Origin: an uncultured Bacteroidales bacterium
GTDB lineage: Bacteria; Bacteroidota; Bacteroidia; Bacteroidales; Paludibacteraceae
DNA length: 8,236 nt
Direction of reading: 5' to 3'
Assembly (NCBI GenBank): GCA_903873355.1
Contig: CAIQOG010000659.1
Span: 1-8,236, forward strand
Shown here: positions 6,263-8,236 of the stretch, piece after piece
Layout: every line of letters begins with the position of its first letter
Numbering within the stretch: the stretch's first letter is position 1
The notes under the pieces: generated by a model
Database searches by the model: none
The model's input: the letters and a program-made list of their open reading frames with translations, nothing else
What the model was told of the DNA's origin: nothing
Translations under genes and position numbers: made by a program

Positions 6263-7504
6263 GTGAATAATAAAGACCAAAACCAACCAATTTATATTGA
6301 CGAATTCGATTATCCTTTGCCGGATGAACGTATTGCCAAATATCCTCTACAACAACGTGATGCTTCAAAACTGTTGGTTTACAGAAACGGAGAAATCTCC
6401 GAAAGTAAATTTGCAACCATAGCCAATTTTTTACCCGAAAATGCCTTGTTGGTTTATAACAATACTCGTGTTATTCAGGCACGATTGGTGTTTTATAAAG
6501 ATACCGGAGCACGGATTGAGGTGTTTTGTCTCGAACCTTTAAAACCTGCCGATTATGCGCAATCACTAGGATCAACCACCGAATGTGTGTGGAAATGCAT
6601 GGTGGGAAATCTGAAAAAGTGGAAAGGAGAAAAACTTAGTAAAACTGTTGAAATTGCCAAAGTAACCTGCGTGTTTAATGCTGAATTACTTGAAACAGAA
6701 GGAAATACTCACAGTATCCACTTCACCTGGAATAATACAGATATTCATTTTGCTGATATTTTGGAAAAAGCAGGCGAATTACCAATTCCACCTTATTTGC
6801 ACCGAAAAACAGAAGAAAGCGACCTGACAACTTATCAAACTGTTTATTCCAAAATAAAAGGCTCGGTTGCAGCTCCTACAGCCGGATTGCATTTTACACC
6901 TGAAGTTTTAAAGTCGCTGCAAAAGAAAAATATTGAAACCGAAGAACTGACGCTTCATGTGGGTGCAGGAACATTTCAGCCCGTAAAAACCCGCGACATT
7001 GCCGAACATCACATGCATACCGAAGTGATTTCAGTTCATCGCAGTACGATTGAAAACATTCAAAAAAACCTTGGAAATATCATTGCGGTCGGAACGACTT
7101 CCGTGCGGACATTGGAGAGTTTATTTTACCTCTCCCCGGCCCTCTACAAAGGAGAGGGAGAGTGCAATTCAAAAAGCATTAGTAAGAAATTACAAGTTTC
7201 ACAATGGGCACCATACGAGAAAAATACTGAAATTTCAACCTTCGATGCGTTACAAAGTTTATTAGAGTACCTCGATGCCAACAATCTTACAACCCTTCAT
7301 GCCGAAACACAAATCATGATTAAACCCGGTTATAAATTTCGGGTGGTAAATGGTATGATTACCAACTTTCACCAACCGAAAAGTACGCTTTTATTGCTTG
7401 TTTCGGCTTTTGTAGATGGTAACTGGAAAGAAATTTACGACTATGCAATGGGATATAATTTTCGATTTTTGAGTTATGGCGATAGTTCGCTACTGCTACA
7501 TTAA
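6263..7504 (+). CDS. queA: S-adenosylmethionine:tRNA ribosyltransferase-isomerase, long Bacteroidetes form
   Basis: QueA transfers and isomerises the ribosyl part of SAM onto preQ1 in tRNA, making epoxyqueuosine at the wobble base. From the GTG at 6263 the protein has 413 residues. Family motifs appear in order: LPDERIAKYPLQQRDASKLL (19-38), NNTRVIQAR (66-74), SVAAPTAGLHFT (201-212), LHVGAGTF (231-238), HHMHTE, GTTSVRTLES (277-286), PGYKFRVVNGMITNFHQP (355-372) and FRFLSYGD (400-407). Usual QueA has about 340-360 residues. The extra length lies in a middle segment (about 95-165) shared with the longer Bacteroidetes paralogue, and in about 13 residues at 289-301 encoded by a palindromic repeat. 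The in-frame TTG at 6236 would add nine residues but lies inside the likely -7 box, so GTG is preferred; no in-frame ATG is near. The gene is monocistronic with its own hairpin terminator. Bacteroidetes often carry a standard QueA as well, so this copy could have a modified role. Confidence 0.88.
   Translation: MNNKDQNQPIYIDEFDYPLPDERIAKYPLQQRDASKLLVYRNGEISESKFATIANFLPENALLVYNNTRVIQARLVFYKDTGARIEVFCLEPLKPADYAQSLGSTTECVWKCMVGNLKKWKGEKLSKTVEIAKVTCVFNAELLETEGNTHSIHFTWNNTDIHFADILEKAGELPIPPYLHRKTEESDLTTYQTVYSKIKGSVAAPTAGLHFTPEVLKSLQKKNIETEELTLHVGAGTFQPVKTRDIAEHHMHTEVISVHRSTIENIQKNLGNIIAVGTTSVRTLESLFYLSPALYKGEGECNSKSISKKLQVSQWAPYEKNTEISTFDALQSLLEYLDANNLTTLHAETQIMIKPGYKFRVVNGMITNFHQPKSTLLLLVSAFVDGNWKEIYDYAMGYNFRFLSYGDSSLLLH
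7129..7162. repeat. palindromic CTCTCC/GGAGAG element inside queA
   Basis: CCCTCTAC (7140-7147) faces GGAGAGGG (7151-7158) around AAA, an 8-bp stem with one mismatch (A7146/G7152). An outer CTCTCCC (7130-7136) can alternatively pair with GGGAGAG (7156-7162). The string resembles a dispersed repeat I recall from intergenic DNA of many Bacteroidetes genomes (CCTCTCC...CAAAGGAGAGGG). Here it is read in frame as YLSPALYKGEGEC (queA residues 289-301). It is much richer in C and G than the flanking codons. Its membership in a dispersed family cannot be tested inside this window, where it occurs once. Confidence 0.65.
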
Positions 7505-7521
7505 CTTTAGAGAAACTTTCC

Positions 7522-7550
7522 CGACGGGGTGACTTCAAGTCACCCCGTCG
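7522..7550 (+). terminator. strong hairpin after queA
   Basis: CGACGGGGTGAC (7522-7533) pairs perfectly with 7539-7550 around TTCAA, a GC-rich 12-bp stem extendable by two A/T pairs. It starts 18 bases after the queA stop and is followed by TTATTTC and more T-rich DNA. It is a good terminator for queA and insulates guaA. The perfect 29-base palindrome with a single central base also resembles REP-type dispersed palindromes, so it may be both. Confidence 0.75.
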
Positions 7551-7595
7551 TTATTTCAGGAATTTCTTTTATTATAATAAATAGCATATTCAATC

Positions 7596-7626
7596 TTGTG
7601 TAAAGCATCTGATTTTTGTACTTTTG
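7596..7626 (+). promoter_or_regulatory. Bacteroidetes-type promoter of guaA
   Basis: TTG (7596-7598), 20 bases, then TACTTTTG (7619-7626) matches the -33/-7 pattern exactly. Transcription should start near 7633, giving a leader of about 26 bases, too short for a purine riboswitch. Confidence 0.75.
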
Positions 7627-7658
7627 CACAACTTTTCAAAGCAAATCAAAACCCACCA

Positions 7659-8236
7659 ATGGAAAAAATTATCATACTTGATTTTGGTTCTCAAACCACC
7701 CAGTTAATAGGACGTCGCCTGCGCGAACTCAACGAATACTGCGAAATTCTGCCATACAATAAGTTTCCCGTAAATACAGAGAAAATCAAAGGTGTAATTC
7801 TTTCAGGAAGTCCGTTTTCGGTGTACGATCCCGCAGCTTTTAAAACAGATTTAAGTCTGATTCGCGGAAAATTTCCGGTGTTGGGTATTTGCTATGGCGC
7901 TCAGTTTATGGCTTATACGTCAGGTGGAAATGTGGAATCGGCTGGTTCGCGCGAATATGGTCGTGCCAATATGACTTTTATCGATCAGGATGATTTATTG
8001 CTGAAAGATATTCAATCCGGCTCACAAATCTGGATGTCGCACGGTGATAGTATCACGAAAATTCCTGAGAATTTCAAAAAAATAGCCAGTACAAATGATG
8101 TAGAATTGGCTGCTTTCAAAGTAGAAGGTGAAAAAACCTGGGGAGTACAATTTCATCCTGAGGTTTTTCACACGTTGGATGGAACGCAGTTGCTCGAAAA
8201 CTTCCTGAATATATGCGAATGCAAACGGGATTGGTC
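7659..8236 (+). CDS. guaA: GMP synthase (glutamine-hydrolysing), N-terminal part
   Basis: GuaA makes GMP from XMP, ATP and glutamine, the last step of GMP synthesis in the cytoplasm. The visible 192 codons cover the class I glutamine amidotransferase domain, and the frame is open at the right edge. It starts [20 protein letters not shown] and has the nucleophile C78 in GICYG, the SHGD motif (127-130) and H166/E168 in QFHPE, completing the Cys-His-Glu triad. The end, [15 protein letters not shown], matches the junction to the ATP-pyrophosphatase domain in GuaA, which is why GuaA is chosen over a stand-alone amidotransferase. The remaining roughly 310-320 residues (PPase and dimerisation domains) lie outside. 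LSGSPFSV replaces the common LSGGP. The ATG at 7659 is supported by the promoter and by the conserved N-terminus; no Shine-Dalgarno is seen. Confidence 0.95.
   Translation, partial: MEKIIILDFGSQTTQLIGRRLRELNEYCEILPYNKFPVNTEKIKGVILSGSPFSVYDPAAFKTDLSLIRGKFPVLGICYGAQFMAYTSGGNVESAGSREYGRANMTFIDQDDLLLKDIQSGSQIWMSHGDSITKIPENFKKIASTNDVELAAFKVEGEKTWGVQFHPEVFHTLDGTQLLENFLNICECKRDW

Overview
The window looks like chromosomal DNA from a member of the Bacteroidales. The evidence is AT-rich intergenic DNA, almost no Shine-Dalgarno sequences, promoters of the Bacteroidetes type (TTG, about 20 bases, then TAnnTTTG), a DUF2027/Smr protein typical of that phylum, and the phylum's long form of QueA. I see no rRNA, tRNA, CRISPR array, transposase or phage gene.

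Layout. Bases 1-973 (minus strand) hold most of a DUF2027/Smr-domain protein whose C-terminus runs off the left edge. It has a clear promoter in the 405-base gap that follows. The rest of that gap is the leader of a small, unrecognised lipoprotein (1379-2035, plus). The lipoprotein converges on a three-gene minus-strand unit, and the two share a 17-bp perfect hairpin terminator (2081-2118). Read in transcription order, the unit encodes a KimA/KUP-like potassium transporter (6078-4060), a short KdpD-like histidine kinase without the KdpD N-terminal sensor domain (4030-2861), and a KdpE-like response regulator (2833-2138). The gaps are only 29 and 27 bases, so this is probably one operon for potassium homeostasis. 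The transporter keeps every residue position that I recall for potassium binding in Bacillus KimA.

Divergent from the operon lies a long-form QueA (tRNA queuosine synthesis, 6263-7504, plus). Its frame contains a palindromic CTCTCC/GGAGAG element that looks like a dispersed intergenic repeat adopted as coding sequence. A strong hairpin follows queA, then a textbook promoter and the first 192 codons of guaA (GMP synthase), which leaves by the right edge.

The points most worth a second look are the transporter-kinase-regulator unit, in which the transporter may replace the missing KdpD sensor, and the in-frame repeat in queA.
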